Shown piece after piece: positions 1-7,250 of a DNA stretch of 17,900 bases. This DNA comes from CAYFTL01 sp964346145 (GTDB taxonomy: Bacteria; Bacillota; Clostridia; Christensenellales; Aristaeellaceae), in contig CAYFTL010000041.1 in the NCBI GenBank assembly GCA_964346145.1, forward strand, positions 1 to 17,900. The letters run 5' to 3'. The notes below the pieces were generated by a model that did no database searches, was not told the origin of the DNA, and saw only the letters and a list, made by a program, of their open reading frames with translations. Made by a program: the position numbers and the translations under genes. Position 1 is the stretch's first letter; every line of letters begins with the position of its first letter.

Positions 1-111
1 ATATCTACAATTGCGAAGCAATGCGAAATCAAAGATATTTCTATTCGCGATTTGCCGATAGATCAAGTGGTTGCCCAGCTGTACCAACGCATCGAGCAAA
101 AGGAGGAGTAG
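1..111 (+). CDS. ABC transporter ATP-binding protein, C-terminal end (partial)
   Basis: The frame is open from the first base to a TAG at 109-111 and encodes 36 residues ending in QLYQRIEQKEE. The stretch IKDISIRDLPIDQVVAQLY resembles the extreme C-terminus of the NatA/COG4586-type ATPases that pair with COG4587 and COG3694 permeases, and exactly such permeases follow. The Walker and signature motifs lie outside the window, so the assignment rests on this tail and on the operon. The next gene starts 2 bases after the stop, and its Shine-Dalgarno sequence (AAAGGAGGAG) lies inside the last codons of this gene. The two are therefore probably translationally coupled. It would energise the permeases encoded downstream. 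Confidence 0.7.
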   Translation: MSTIAKQCEIKDISIRDLPIDQVVAQLYQRIEQKEE

Positions 112-113
112 GG

Positions 114-908
114 ATGCGCGCTTACTTTTCTCTTTGGAAAGTTCGGTTTTTGACGCTGATCCAGTACCGTTCTGCGGCCGCTGCGGGCATCGCTACCCAG
201 ATCGTCTTTGGGATGATTTATGTGATGGCTATGCATGCATTTTATGAGTTTTCTTCTGATGGTCAAAGCATTTCTCTGCAGCAAAGCATCAATTTTATCT
301 GGATAAACCAGGCGCTGCTGGGTATGCTGCCGTGGAGGTTGGAGCCTGAGATTGCTCAATCGGTGCGCAGCAGCCAGGTGGCTTATGAGTTGACAAGGCC
401 GATGGATTTATACAATATGTGGTATGCACGCTGTTTGGCACAGTTGAGTGCGCCTACGCTGCTTAAGAGCATTCCTCAGTTTTTGATCAATGGATTGTTG
501 TTTCCGCCTATGATCCAGATGGCTTGGCCGGAAATTCCGGTGCTCATGGGTTGGTTGGTGGCTCTCTTGGGAGCCTGGATGTTGGCGGCGGCTATCGTTA
601 ATCTTTTAAATATTAGCTTGTTTTGGACGGTGAGCGGTGAAGGCATTGCGCGGGCGGTTCCAGCGGTGGTAATGCTGTTTAGCGGCGTGCATATGCCATA
701 CCTTCCTGAGGTTGTACAAAGAGCGGTGCGCTGGCTGCCTTTTTATGGAGTGGCCGATGGCCCGACACGCCTTTTTTCAGGGATGATTTCGCTAGAAAGT
801 TTGCCCCAGTTGCTGTTTGTGCAGGGCATATGGATTATCCTGTTGGTGATGCTCGGCAGGGTATTGGTGCGGGTTGGGTTAAGGCGAGTTACCATCGCGG
901 GAGGATAA
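114..908 (+). CDS. ABC-2 type transporter permease (COG4587-like)
   Basis: 264-residue integral membrane protein with about six hydrophobic segments and no ATPase motifs. It resembles the first of two permeases in ATPase-COG4587-COG3694 exporters, whose substrates are mostly unknown. The start is the ATG at 114, because AAAGGAGGAG sits at 99-108 with ideal spacing. An open frame runs on upstream to 21, but it overlaps the end of the ATPase gene in another frame and has no ribosome site. The sequence begins MRAYFSLWKVRFLTLIQYR, a basic amphipathic entry before the first membrane helix, as is usual in this family. The next permease begins 7 bases after the stop, so these genes form one operon. 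The transported molecule cannot be told from the sequence. Confidence 0.85.
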   Translation: MRAYFSLWKVRFLTLIQYRSAAAAGIATQIVFGMIYVMAMHAFYEFSSDGQSISLQQSINFIWINQALLGMLPWRLEPEIAQSVRSSQVAYELTRPMDLYNMWYARCLAQLSAPTLLKSIPQFLINGLLFPPMIQMAWPEIPVLMGWLVALLGAWMLAAAIVNLLNISLFWTVSGEGIARAVPAVVMLFSGVHMPYLPEVVQRAVRWLPFYGVADGPTRLFSGMISLESLPQLLFVQGIWIILLVMLGRVLVRVGLRRVTIAGG

Positions 909-915
909 GGTTCGT

Positions 916-1707
916 ATGGAGAGTTTGAAGTTGTACTGGCGTTATTTGCGCATATCTGTGCGCGGTCAAATGGCCTATAAGGCATCTTTTTATATGCTGA
1001 TAGGATGCACGGTAATATTTGCACTCACCGATTTTATCGCACTGTATATTTTGTTTGGCAGTTTTGGTGGGATTGGGAATTGGACTTTGGCCGAAGTTAT
1101 GTTATTTTATGGTATGGCCAACGTGTCCTTTCCGTTGTGCGAAGCTTGGATGCGGGGATTTGACGATATGGATATCCTGCTAAAATCCGGAGAGTTTGAC
1201 CGCGTTATGCTTAGGCCGCGCTCCACCGTGCTCCAAATGTTGGGTGCCAAGATACAGCTGGTGAAGGTTGGGCGGCTGACTGTAGGGCTGTGTGTGCTGA
1301 TCGTAGCAAAGGTGAACCTTGCTATCCGCTGGAACCTGTTGGATTATGTGCTGCTTTTGACTTCGATCGTGGGGGGTGTGTTGCTGTTTGGCGGATTTCT
1401 CCTGATGCGCGCCACTTGCTGTTTTTGGACGATTGAGTCGTTGGAAGTGTTTAACTCCTTTACATATGGGGGCGTTGAAACTATTCGCTATCCATTGGAT
1501 GTCTACGGCGATCACCTGCGGAGATTTTTTACATTTGTAGTTCCGCTGGCAGCGATAAATTACTTTCCGGCAAGCCTATTGCTGCGCCGGTATTATGTGC
1601 CGGTGGCGCTTTCTTGGTTGGCGCCGCTGATCGGGTGTTTGTTCTTTGTGATTGGTTTAGGGATATGGAAGGTAGGCCTAAAGAAATACGGATCTTCGGG
1701 AAGCTGA
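916..1707 (+). CDS. ABC-2 type transporter permease, copy A of a tandem pair (COG3694-like)
   Basis: 263-residue membrane protein with about six predicted transmembrane segments, belonging to the second permease type of the ATPase-COG4587-COG3694 exporters. Family-like features include the hydrophilic loop with SGEFDRVMLRPRS (about residues 91-103) and the C-terminal YFPASLLLRRYY before the last helix. The start ATG follows GGGAGGATAAGG (899-910). It is followed after 12 bases by a second gene of identical length that encodes a protein about 82% identical over its whole length without gaps (217 of 263 by hand alignment). This is a clear tandem duplication. Normally such exporters have one gene of this type, so the two copies may form alternative or mixed membrane assemblies with the first permease. 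Confidence 0.85.
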   Translation: MESLKLYWRYLRISVRGQMAYKASFYMLIGCTVIFALTDFIALYILFGSFGGIGNWTLAEVMLFYGMANVSFPLCEAWMRGFDDMDILLKSGEFDRVMLRPRSTVLQMLGAKIQLVKVGRLTVGLCVLIVAKVNLAIRWNLLDYVLLLTSIVGGVLLFGGFLLMRATCCFWTIESLEVFNSFTYGGVETIRYPLDVYGDHLRRFFTFVVPLAAINYFPASLLLRRYYVPVALSWLAPLIGCLFFVIGLGIWKVGLKKYGSSGS

Positions 1708-1719
1708 TGTGAGGGCAGT

Positions 1720-2511
1720 ATGAGCGGTTTTAGATTGTATTTGCGCTGTTTGCGCATATCTGTGCGTAGCCAAATGGCATACAAAGCATCCTTTTTTATG
1801 CTGATCGGGTGTGCCTTTGTTTTTGCGCTCACCGATTTTATCGCGTTATATATTATATTTGGCAGCTTCGGTGGGATTGGGAATTGGAGCTTGGCCGAAG
1901 TGATGTTATTTTATGGGATGGCCAACATATCTTTTTCGTTGTGCGAAATCTGGATGCGAGGATTTGAGGATACGGATATCCTGCTAAAATCTGGAGAGTT
2001 TGACCGCGTTATGCTCAGGCCGCGCTCCACTATACTCCAAATGTTGGGCACCAAGATGCAACTGGTAAAAGTGGGGCGCTTGGCTGTGGGATTGTGCGTG
2101 CTGATCGTAGCAAAGATAAATTTGGCCATCCGCTGGAATATGCTAGATTATGCGTTGCTTTTGGCTGCGGTCGTGGGGGGTGTGCTGCTGTTTGGCGGGC
2201 TTTTTTTGATGCGTGCCACGTGTTGCTTTTGGACGACTGAGTCGCTGGAGGTGTTTAACGCTTTTACCAATGGAGGTTTGGAAACCATTCGCTATCCGTT
2301 GGATGTCTATGGGGACAACTTGCGGCGGTTTTTTACATTTGTGATTCCACTGGCAGCGGTAAATTACTTTCCGGCAAGTCTATTGCTGCGCCGGTATTAT
2401 ATGCCGGTGGCGCTTTCTTGGCTGGCGCCGCTTATCGGAGGCTTGTTTTTTGTGGTTGGTTATTGTGCGTGGAGAATTGGATTGAAGAAATATGGATCTA
2501 CTGGAAGCTAA
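1720..2511 (+). CDS. ABC-2 type transporter permease, copy B of a tandem pair (COG3694-like)
   Basis: 263 residues, collinear with the preceding gene and differing from it at 46 positions. Most changes are conservative (I/V/L/M, D/E, S/T). They cluster in the N-terminal segment, the predicted transmembrane helices and the last 30 residues, while the cytoplasmic loop (KSGEFDRVMLRPRST) is identical. Both copies are intact with their own ribosome sites (here GAGGG at 1711-1715, only 4 bases before the ATG), which argues that both are translated. Copy B may have a less efficient ribosome site than copy A. It ends 12 bases before the likely start of the pseudouridine synthase gene, so that gene probably shares the transcript. 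Confidence 0.85.
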   Translation: MSGFRLYLRCLRISVRSQMAYKASFFMLIGCAFVFALTDFIALYIIFGSFGGIGNWSLAEVMLFYGMANISFSLCEIWMRGFEDTDILLKSGEFDRVMLRPRSTILQMLGTKMQLVKVGRLAVGLCVLIVAKINLAIRWNMLDYALLLAAVVGGVLLFGGLFLMRATCCFWTTESLEVFNAFTNGGLETIRYPLDVYGDNLRRFFTFVIPLAAVNYFPASLLLRRYYMPVALSWLAPLIGGLFFVVGYCAWRIGLKKYGSTGS

Positions 2512-2523
2512 CGGGTGAGAGAG

Positions 2524-3399
2524 ATGAAAACGCTAACGCATACGGTTTCGGCAGAAGAAGAGGGAAGGCTGTTAAAGCGGGTGGTTCGTTCGGCTTTAAA
2601 GGTTTCTACCAGCAATTTTAATGCGGCAAAGACTGCCGGCGGTCTGCTGGTGGATGGCCGGGCGGTTTTTGCCAACCATGTATTGAGAGCGGGGCAATAT
2701 ATTGAGGTGCGGATACCTGAGCGGGTGGAAAAATTCGTTGAAGCAGTCGATATGAATCTATCCGTTGCCTATCAGGACCAAGATTTGTTGGTTATTGACA
2801 AGCCGGCACCGCTTCCTAGCCAGATTTCCACCCGCCAAGCCAGCTTGACTTTGGCAAACGGTGTGGCCTATCTTTGCCGGGAACAGCAGGGCTTTGTCTA
2901 CAGGCCGGTAAATCGGTTGGATAAAGGTACTAGCGGGCTGATGGTGGTTGCAAAGCACGCTCATGCTCAGGATTTGTTGCAACGCCTGTTGCACAGCGAT
3001 GGTTTTATCAGGGAGTATCTGGCGCTGGTCGTTGGCGAGTTGCCCCGAGCGGAGGGAGTAGTGAACGCGCCGATTGGTAAGGCGGAGGGTGCCACCTTGC
3101 GGAGGGAGATACGGCCGTATGGCAAGCCCAGCAAAACCCATTATAAGCTACTGAAGAAGGGGAATGGGGTAAGCTTGGTGCGCTTGAGGTTGGAGACCGG
3201 GCGCACCCATCAGATTCGTGTACACATGGCGCATTTGGGGTGCCCGGTGCTGGGCGATTTTTTGTACGGGGCTGAAGACGAGCGCTTGCCGCGAAGGTTT
3301 GCGCTGCATTCCTGTTACTTAAGCCTGTTGCAGCCCATAACCAAAGCAAAAATCGTTTGTGAATCCTTCCTTCCCGATGAGTGGGCAAATATTTTATAA
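2524..3399 (+). CDS. RluA-family 23S rRNA pseudouridine synthase
   Basis: 291-residue enzyme that converts uridine to pseudouridine in RNA, probably 23S rRNA. An S4-like RNA-binding segment covers about residues 10-70 (LLVDGRAVFANHVLRAGQYI). The catalytic signature NRLDKGTSGLM is at about 130-140 with Asp133 as the predicted nucleophile; the family norm is HRLD, and here the first residue is Asn. A second conserved block, LETGRTHQIRVHMAHLG, lies at about 224-240. The length fits the RluA/RluD group. Several subfamilies share these motifs, so the target uridine cannot be assigned. The start is taken at ATG 2524 behind GGTGAGAGAG; a GTG at 2515 in the same frame would add three residues. It is the last gene of the ABC operon and is followed by a terminator hairpin. 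Confidence 0.9.
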   Translation: MKTLTHTVSAEEEGRLLKRVVRSALKVSTSNFNAAKTAGGLLVDGRAVFANHVLRAGQYIEVRIPERVEKFVEAVDMNLSVAYQDQDLLVIDKPAPLPSQISTRQASLTLANGVAYLCREQQGFVYRPVNRLDKGTSGLMVVAKHAHAQDLLQRLLHSDGFIREYLALVVGELPRAEGVVNAPIGKAEGATLRREIRPYGKPSKTHYKLLKKGNGVSLVRLRLETGRTHQIRVHMAHLGCPVLGDFLYGAEDERLPRRFALHSCYLSLLQPITKAKIVCESFLPDEWANIL

Positions 3400-3445
3400 G
3401 CGGGGGCCAGCTCATTTTGCCTTCGGCGGCAATATGGATACAAAA

Positions 3446-3485
3446 AAGGCAATACCTTCATTATGAGGTGTTGCCTTAATTTTTT
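3446..3485. terminator. Bidirectional intrinsic terminator between convergent genes
   Basis: A 13-bp stem (3446-3458 with 3465-3477, including two G-T pairs) closes a 6-base loop. It is followed by AA and six T on the + strand and preceded by six A (3442-3447), which give a T-run on the - strand. It lies between the convergent pseudouridine synthase and CAP-domain genes and can end both transcripts. Confidence 0.88.
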
Positions 3486-3568
3486 GTGTTTGAAGCTATT
3501 TTCAAAGTTTTATCACCGTTTGTTTCGGTTTGTTGATAGGATAATGATCGTGGTGAGATCTGATAGTT

Positions 3569-4882
3569 TTAATGATCGCCGACAACTTTAATGAAGACTT
3601 CGTCGATATGGCCATCGATGGAGCTTGCCCTCACCTTGACGGTTCCGGGCTGAAGCCCAACCAATTTGCCTTGCGGATCAATCGTTGCCACTTTGGCATT
3701 GTCCACATTCCAGATGACCGATAGCTCGTCGGCCCAAGCGGGCACGATTTGCGCCTGCATGTCGATATTTTCTCCCACATTAAGCTGCTCCGGTGGGTTT
3801 AAAATTTCGATTGCGTATATGGCCTGGGGATTTAAAGAAACCATGTTGACCTGGTAAACGATGTCTTGTGCCGCCTGCCCCTCTTTGGTGACCAATCCGC
3901 TCAAACGTACATTCCATATTTGGTTTTGTGCATAGCCGTTTTGCAAAGCTTCGAATGTAGATAGATCCGGCCGAAATATGTAGCATGCGCCGGAGCCATA
4001 CAGTTGCTTATCCCAAACAGCATATTGGCGCGGTTTTTCTTGTAGCGCCTCAAAGGAGTCTGGGGTTTTCCACTGGGGAAATTCGAATGAGGCGCCGCTG
4101 GATGATTCGCTCAGTTGCAAGTAGGGGTTGCTCTTTTCCGGATCGTATACATCGGGATTGAGGCTGATGGACCACGGGGTTTTGCTGGAGAGCATATCGG
4201 CGGGAAAGGCCCCTGGAGAGGGCCAGTAAATGGAATCATAGATGTTGTTTTCGGCCGACTGGTCGTATACCTGCATGGTAGCAAAGTGCAGGCCGCTGCT
4301 GGATTGGGCCAGGCCAAACCCGGTATATTGCATTTTGGGGCTCAACACCCAGCGCCTATGTCCTAGGCGGGACAGGTTGTAGTCACTCTCGTCGCGCATG
4401 TAAGCCAGCACTGAGCTAGAAAGCAAATCCGAATCCAGCCAGTTAGCGGCAAACAGGTTGCTGGTCTTGGTGCTGTCCAGCGCGCGCTTGAAAAAATTGT
4501 CATCCATGCCTTCGGGTTGATGGGGAGAGTGATTCAACTGACCGGTAGCAGCCAGCAGAACCGCTCCCTGCTGGGACAAGGTGTTAAATCCGCTTGATAG
4601 CTCGGTATCGTAGGGCAGGTAAGCCAAGTAACGGGCATACCGTACTTGGTTTAAGGCATCCTGGATGGCCTGTGGTTCCAATTCGCCCAGTGAAAAGGGC
4701 GGAATGGTAGAAGGCTGCTCAAGATAAACATTTCCGCTGAAGGTGGGTTTGAATTGGGTGTACATTTCTCGCACCTGGCTACGGGTATGCAACTGATTTT
4801 CTGCTTCTATGCTTTGGGCAGAGACCCAAAATGGGAATGCAGCAAGCATTATCATTAGACACCGTATAAATATTTTTCGCAT
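3569..4882 (-). CDS. Secreted CAP/SCP-domain protein with C-terminal Ig-like (BIG2) domain
   Basis: 437-residue exported protein. Residues 1-22 form a signal peptide (basic MRKIFIR, hydrophobic core, cleavage probably after VSA). Residues about 70-245 look like a divergent CAP (cysteine-rich secretory/SCP-like) domain: a helix with LNQVRYARYLAYLP, LNHSPHQPEGM at about 116-126 in the place of the usual LSHxxP stretch, and LGHRRWVLSP at 173-182. Residues about 354-437 resemble a bacterial Ig-like group 2 domain (VATIDPQGKLVGLQPGTVKV). There is no LPxTG or lipobox, so it is probably released or loosely wall-bound. The Shine-Dalgarno AGGAG is at 4888-4892 on the - strand. It is a single-gene unit with its own promoter. 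The function of bacterial CAP proteins is mostly unknown. Confidence 0.82.
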   Translation of the reverse strand: MRKIFIRCLMIMLAAFPFWVSAQSIEAENQLHTRSQVREMYTQFKPTFSGNVYLEQPSTIPPFSLGELEPQAIQDALNQVRYARYLAYLPYDTELSSGFNTLSQQGAVLLAATGQLNHSPHQPEGMDDNFFKRALDSTKTSNLFAANWLDSDLLSSSVLAYMRDESDYNLSRLGHRRWVLSPKMQYTGFGLAQSSSGLHFATMQVYDQSAENNIYDSIYWPSPGAFPADMLSSKTPWSISLNPDVYDPEKSNPYLQLSESSSGASFEFPQWKTPDSFEALQEKPRQYAVWDKQLYGSGACYIFRPDLSTFEALQNGYAQNQIWNVRLSGLVTKEGQAAQDIVYQVNMVSLNPQAIYAIEILNPPEQLNVGENIDMQAQIVPAWADELSVIWNVDNAKVATIDPQGKLVGLQPGTVKVRASSIDGHIDEVFIKVVGDH

Positions 4883-4916
4883 AACAACTCCTGAGAAAAT
4901 ATTATAAACAATTATA

Positions 4917-4945
4917 ATTATAACAGCAAATTCGGGCTTTGTTCA
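4917..4945 (-). promoter_or_regulatory. Predicted sigma-A promoter for the CAP-domain gene
   Basis: On the - strand TGAACA (4940-4945) and a perfect TATAAT (4917-4922) are 17 bases apart, giving a leader of about 28 bases. A second overlapping candidate, TTGCTG (4924-4929) with TATAAT (4901-4906), also has a 17-base spacer but would start just ahead of the ribosome site. The whole stretch is a TATAAT-rich tract, so the exact start point is uncertain. Confidence 0.55.
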
Positions 4946-4976
4946 CAAATTCATGTTATTTCAATTACAAAAACTC

Positions 4977-5005
4977 TTTTCATTTGGTTTATTTTCTGTT
5001 AAAAT
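4977..5005 (+). promoter_or_regulatory. Possible promoter for the EF-G paralogue
   Basis: TTTTCA (4977-4982) and TAAAAT (5000-5005) have a 17-base spacer in the intergenic region, with about 45 bases of leader before the ATG at 5057. The -35 match is only 4 of 6, and other AT-rich boxes lie nearby, so this is one candidate among several. Confidence 0.4.
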
Positions 5006-5056
5006 GATTTATAGATTTGGTTTAAATATCATTATTTTATCTAGGGGGAAAGTCGA

Positions 5057-7132
5057 ATGAAAGAATATCGTGCTGGAGATATCAGGAACATCGCTGTGTT
5101 GGGCCATGGTAGCGAAGGAAAGACTACCTTGGTTGAGGCGTTGCTATACACCTCGGGCGCAATTGATCGTCAAGGCAAAGTGGAAGACGGAAGCACCACC
5201 ACCGACTATGATCCCGAGGAAACCCGTAGGAACATCTCCATCAGCGCTGCCATGGCACCTGTAGAATGGAAGAATAAAAAAATCAACTTAATCGATATCC
5301 CCGGTTATTTTGATTTTGCAGGTGAAGTGGTAGGCCCGTTGACCGTATCCGAAGGCGCAATCATTGTTATGAACGCCGCCGGCGGCCTAAGCGTGGGCGC
5401 CGAGAAAGCCTGGGATCAATGTGATAAATACGGCGTTTCTCGTATGATCGTGATCAATCAGGTAGATCGCGAAAACGCGGCCTTTAATACCTTGCTCCAC
5501 GAGCTGATCGATAAATACGGCAGTCATATCGCTCCGATTCAGGTTCCTATATTGGACGACGGAAGTTTTTTGGGAATCGGAAATTTGCTGGATGGAAAAG
5601 CTTTTGTGGGCGACGGGAAAAACATCAAAGAAGTAGAGATTCCGGATACCGCAAAGAAATATGTAAACGAAGCACGGGAAGCCTTGATGGAGGCCGCTGC
5701 CAGCGCTGACGACGAATTGATGGAAAAATATTTTGAAAATGGCGAGTTGTCCACCGAAGATATGGTGCTGGGCGTTCGCAAAGGTATTGCGGAAGGCACT
5801 GTGGTGCCGGTCGTGTACACATCGGCAACGACCCGCGTGGGTATCGCTGCGCTGATGGATACGATTCTTGAACTGATGCCATCGCCCGAAGGGCGCGTTT
5901 TGGAAGGCGTGAGCCCGCGAAGCGGCGACATACACGAGCGCGTCTGCGACGATGATCAGCCTTTTTCCGCCCGCGTGTTCAAAACCTTGGCCGACCCGTT
6001 TGTGGGCAAGCTATCGTTGATTAAGGTTATTTCCGGCGTTATGTCGGATGAAACCCAGCTGTACAACGCCAATCTGGACAAGAGCGAGAAAGCGGGCACT
6101 ATTTATGTGCTGCGCGGAAAGAAACAAATTGCTGTGCCCAAGCTGCATGCCGGCGACATAGGCGCATTGGCCAAGCTGAACGCAGTAAACACAGGTGATA
6201 CGCTGTGTGATGCTTCTCGTCCGGTTCGTTTTGAGGCTATGGAGTTCCCGGCCCCTAGCATTTCCAAGGCAGTTTATGCCAAAAAGTCTGGTGATGAGGA
6301 CAAAGTGTTTTCTGGACTTAACCGGCTAACGGAAGAAGATCCTACCATCCGGATTGAGAAAAACACTGAGACCACTGAGACTATTTTGTCGGGTTTGGGC
6401 GAGCTGCATCTGGAAGTGATTTCCAGCAAACTGAAAAATAAGTTTGGCGCCGATAGTGTGCTTCAGGATCCGAAGATTGCGTATCGCGAAGCCATCCGCA
6501 AGACCATTAAGGCCGAAGGGCGTCACAAAAAACAAACTGGTGGCCATGGCCAGTTCGGACATGTTTGGATTGAGTTTTCTCCCCGTGCTGACGGCGAAAC
6601 CGAATTTGAGTTTGTGGATGCTGTTGTAGGTGGCGTGGTGCCGCGTAACTTCATTCCGGCAGTAGAAAAAGGTTTGCGCGAGAACCTAAAGAATGGCGTG
6701 CTCGCCGGATTCCCGGTTGTGGGCCTTTCCGCCAAGCTATACGACGGATCTTATCATTCGGTAGACTCATCCGAAATGGCCTTTAAGACTGCAGCGCGCC
6801 TAGCCTTTAGAAAGCTGGTGGATGCCAATCCGGTATTGCTTGAACCGGTGTATCGCGTAGAAATTTATGTGCCCGATGAATATATGGGCGATGTTATGGG
6901 GGATATCAACAAACGCCGTGGTCGCATCATGGGCATGGATCAGGTGGGCGGACAACAGAAGGTTACCGCCGAAGTTCCCCAGGCAGAAATGTTTAAATAC
7001 TCTACGGATTTGCGCTCTATGACTCAGGCGCGGGGAAGCTTTACTATGGAATTTGAGCGCTATGAAGAAGTTCCGGCTGCCGATGCCAAAAAGATTATCG
7101 AAAACGTTAAGCGGGAAGAGGAAGAAGAATAA
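5057..7132 (+). CDS. Elongation factor G-like translational GTPase (EF-G paralogue)
   Basis: 691-residue protein with full EF-G domain order. The G domain has P-loop GHGSEGKTT (16-24), DIPGYFDF as G3 (80-87) and NQVD as G4 (134-137). Domain II contains the ARVFKTLADPFVGKLSLIKV segment, domain III has LSGLGELHLEVISSKL, domain IV has KKQTGGHGQFGHVWIEF, and domain V ends with an acidic tail of five Glu. The GHGxxGKTT start and the DPEE-then-RRNISI switch region mark it as the Clostridia-type EF-G paralogue rather than the main fusA product, which has AHIDAGKTT and lies near rpsL/tufA. The G4 motif lacks the usual Lys (NKxD). Its role is unknown; ribosome-associated translocation or recycling is inferred. 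The ribosome site is GGGGG at 5044-5048, and the gene is monocistronic with a hairpin after it. Confidence 0.88.
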   Translation: MKEYRAGDIRNIAVLGHGSEGKTTLVEALLYTSGAIDRQGKVEDGSTTTDYDPEETRRNISISAAMAPVEWKNKKINLIDIPGYFDFAGEVVGPLTVSEGAIIVMNAAGGLSVGAEKAWDQCDKYGVSRMIVINQVDRENAAFNTLLHELIDKYGSHIAPIQVPILDDGSFLGIGNLLDGKAFVGDGKNIKEVEIPDTAKKYVNEAREALMEAAASADDELMEKYFENGELSTEDMVLGVRKGIAEGTVVPVVYTSATTRVGIAALMDTILELMPSPEGRVLEGVSPRSGDIHERVCDDDQPFSARVFKTLADPFVGKLSLIKVISGVMSDETQLYNANLDKSEKAGTIYVLRGKKQIAVPKLHAGDIGALAKLNAVNTGDTLCDASRPVRFEAMEFPAPSISKAVYAKKSGDEDKVFSGLNRLTEEDPTIRIEKNTETTETILSGLGELHLEVISSKLKNKFGADSVLQDPKIAYREAIRKTIKAEGRHKKQTGGHGQFGHVWIEFSPRADGETEFEFVDAVVGGVVPRNFIPAVEKGLRENLKNGVLAGFPVVGLSAKLYDGSYHSVDSSEMAFKTAARLAFRKLVDANPVLLEPVYRVEIYVPDEYMGDVMGDINKRRGRIMGMDQVGGQQKVTAEVPQAEMFKYSTDLRSMTQARGSFTMEFERYEEVPAADAKKIIENVKREEEEE

Positions 7133-7150
7133 TACCGGCAGTACTTTAAA

Positions 7151-7192
7151 CAAACCAAGGGCGCCTTCATATATGAAGGCGCCCTTGGTTTG
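7151..7192. terminator. Perfect 42-bp palindrome, probable bidirectional terminator
   Basis: Bases 7151-7171 are the exact reverse complement of 7172-7192, with a GC-rich core (GGGCGCC). It lies 18 bases after the stop of the EF-G paralogue and 58 bases beyond the stop of the convergent glycerate kinase gene. No proper T-run follows on the + strand (CATTT), and TTTAAA follows on the - strand. It may therefore work as an imperfect terminator or as an mRNA 3'-end stabiliser. Confidence 0.7.
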
Positions 7193-7250
7193 CATTTGAG
7201 CGCATTTTAGGTGGCGCATAAATTCGAAAAGGTTAATAATAGCTTTTTCA

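Noticed and set aside
21..113. In-frame N-terminal extension of the first ABC permease
   Set aside because: It overlaps the reading frame of the preceding ATPase and lacks a ribosome site; the ATG at 114 has an ideal AAAGGAGGAG.
5387..5935. 182-residue open frame on the - strand inside the EF-G paralogue gene
   Set aside because: It is antisense to a clearly coding gene, has no ribosome site or recognisable motif, and is best explained by codon bias of the real gene.
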